A stretch of DNA of 64,000 nt from Desulfuribacillus stibiiarsenatis (GTDB lineage Bacteria; Bacillota; Bacilli; Desulfuribacillales; Desulfuribacillaceae): NCBI RefSeq assembly GCF_001742305.1, contig NZ_MJAT01000005.1, forward strand, positions 27,786 to 91,785, in the 5' to 3' direction. The stretch's first letter is position 1, and every line of letters starts with the position of its first letter. Below the pieces are notes generated by a model that saw only the letters and a list, made by a program, of their open reading frames with translations, was not told where the DNA came from and made no database searches. Positions 63,311-64,000 of the stretch are shown one piece after another. The translations under genes and the position numbers were made by a program.

Positions 63311-63589
63311 TTATTAACCAAATAGTAATAAACGAAATTAGCTAAAGCTAAAGCCAATGCCAAAGCCAAAGCTAAAACCAAAGCCAAAGCTAAAACCAAA
63401 GCCAAAGCTAAAACCAAAGCTAAAACCAAAGCTAAAACCAAAAAAGCTATGGAAACAACAACTATAAAACTGAATAGCTAATATAAAAACACAATATCGA
63501 ATGATAACAAAAAAACGATTATACACAAGAATAATAGAGACAAGCAGTTTTCTTATCGCGACAAGCTGGGATTTGTTTTAAATTCGTAA
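63311..63589. other. Non-coding region before the rRNA promoters
   Basis: Apart from the hexamer array at 63341-63442 I see no gene here. The rest is AT-rich (for example 63480-63530) with no convincing frame or strong terminator for the methyltransferase gene. Confidence 0.6.
63341..63442. repeat. Hexanucleotide tandem array upstream of the rRNA operon
   Basis: Seventeen 6-base units, mainly GCTAAA, GCCAAA and ACCAAA, with an 18-base higher order unit (GCTAAA-ACCAAA-GCCAAA) in the middle. One frame would encode Ala-Lys/Thr-Lys repeats but has no start codon or ribosome site; the opposite strand gives Gly-Phe/Ser-Phe. It lies between the methyltransferase and the rRNA promoters. Confidence 0.85.
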
Positions 63590-63618
63590 TTGAAGCGATT
63601 CTCGATTCGTGGTAAGAT
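63590..63618 (+). promoter_or_regulatory. rRNA operon promoter P1
   Basis: TTGAAG (63590-63595), 17-base spacer, TAAGAT (63613-63618) with extended TG. Confidence 0.65.
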
Positions 63619-63774
63619 ACTATTTGTCGCTCCGAAACGAGCACAAACAACACATCATACAACAGACACAAGCTTCGGCTTGCAACATGGTGAGGCAATT
63701 TCGAAAGAATCGCCCTACACAAATTCAAAAAAAGATTTCGAACAGAACTCAAAAAAAGAATTTGAAAAAACATG

Positions 63775-63803
63775 TTGACACAACAAACTGGCTGTGATAT
63801 GAT
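63775..63803 (+). promoter_or_regulatory. rRNA operon promoter P2
   Basis: Perfect TTGACA (63775-63780), 17-base spacer, TATGAT (63798-63803) with extended TG. It is preceded by A-tracts at 63726-63770 that may act as an UP-like element. Confidence 0.85.
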
Positions 63804-63810
63804 ATGAAAG

Positions 63811-64000
63811 TCGCTAAAAACAAGGCGATGACACAAACGAAACAAACAAGCGTGGGTTGAAGCAAAAACAATCCATCAAAAAGTTCCTTGAAAACTGTAT
63901 AGTGCAATCATAACAACGTCAATTCTCGCATTCGAAAGAATGCAGACTGTGCAGGACAGGAAACCTGCTATGTTGATAGAACAGACAAACTATTCACAAG
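63811..64000 (+). ncRNA. Pre-16S rRNA leader (operon continues beyond window)
   Basis: Downstream of P2 come a boxA-like block GTTCCTTGAAAACT (63883-63896), typical of Bacillales 16S leaders, and hairpins GCATTC-gaaa-GAATGC (63928-63943) and GCAGG/CCTGC (63951-63968). The 16S rRNA itself is not reached. Confidence 0.75.

Noticed and set aside
63341..63442. CRISPR array
   Set aside because: Units are 6 bases with no spacers and no cas genes nearby; it is a simple tandem repeat.
63338..63526. Gly-Phe-Ser repeat protein on the minus strand
   Set aside because: It is the antisense reading of the hexamer array, lacks a ribosome site and has only trivial periodic composition.
63590..63797. Two overlapping 62-residue frames before the rRNA leader
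   Set aside because: They cover the tandem rRNA promoters, have no ribosome sites and show no family features.

Overview
The window is a chromosomal segment of a low-GC, endospore-forming Firmicute of the Bacillales type. The gene order closely follows the Bacillus subtilis region from ctsR-mcsA-mcsB-clpC through the ribosomal protein super-operon to an rRNA operon. The sporulation genes (cwlD, gerD, pdaB, sigH, a SpoIIM-like gene) and the sigma-E and sigma-G type promoters support a spore former. The genus cannot be fixed from sequence alone. ThyX in place of ThyA at this locus, psd-pssA next to disA, and an orphan TRAP-type binding protein separate it from B. subtilis.

Layout. 1-9 kb: end of mcsB, clpC, radA-disA (DNA repair and c-di-AMP), psd-pssA (phosphatidylethanolamine synthesis), carD, and the PIN-TRAM gene yacL. 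8.8-16.6 kb: ispD-ispF (isoprenoids), gltX, a cysteine-type T-box riboswitch in front of cysE-cysS, mrnC, thyX, rlmB, yacP. 16.6-34 kb: sigH, rpmG-secE-nusG, rplK-rplA (each preceded by the same kind of hairpin), an L10-type leader with rplJL, a methyltransferase gene, rpoB-rpoC, an L7Ae-like gene, rpsL-rpsG-fusA-tuf. 34.1-34.8 kb: a 0.7 kb gap with no convincing long gene, holding a possible minus-strand small transcript and the S10-operon promoter and leader. 34.8-50.6 kb: S10-spc-alpha operons (rpsJ to rplQ) with secY, adk, map, a KOW protein, infA and rpoA. 50.7-55.1 kb: the energy-coupling ATPase and transmembrane genes ecfA1-ecfA2-ecfT, truA, then an L13-type leader with rplM-rpsI.

55.1-58.6 kb (minus strand): dctS-dctR-dctB, a CitA/DcuS-type two-component system with a TRAP-type binding lipoprotein but no permease. 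This resembles the B. subtilis DctB/DctS/DctR co-sensing arrangement. 58.6-63.3 kb: cwlD, a DUF2889-like gene, gerD, a YueI-like gene, pdaB, a SpoIIM-like membrane protein and a methyltransferase. 63.3-64 kb: a 102-bp hexanucleotide array, two tandem extended -10 promoters and the pre-16S leader of an rRNA operon that continues beyond the window.

Most of the window is conserved housekeeping DNA. The most unusual points are the minus-strand element between tuf and rpsJ, short sequence words shared by three intergenic regions, duplicated L1-site-like hairpins, a Ser-Ser in place of Gly-Ser at the expected self-cleavage site of the phosphatidylserine decarboxylase, a ThyX motif one residue longer than usual, and the hexamer array upstream of the rRNA promoters. 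I found no CRISPR array, intact insertion sequence, tRNA gene or clear defence system.
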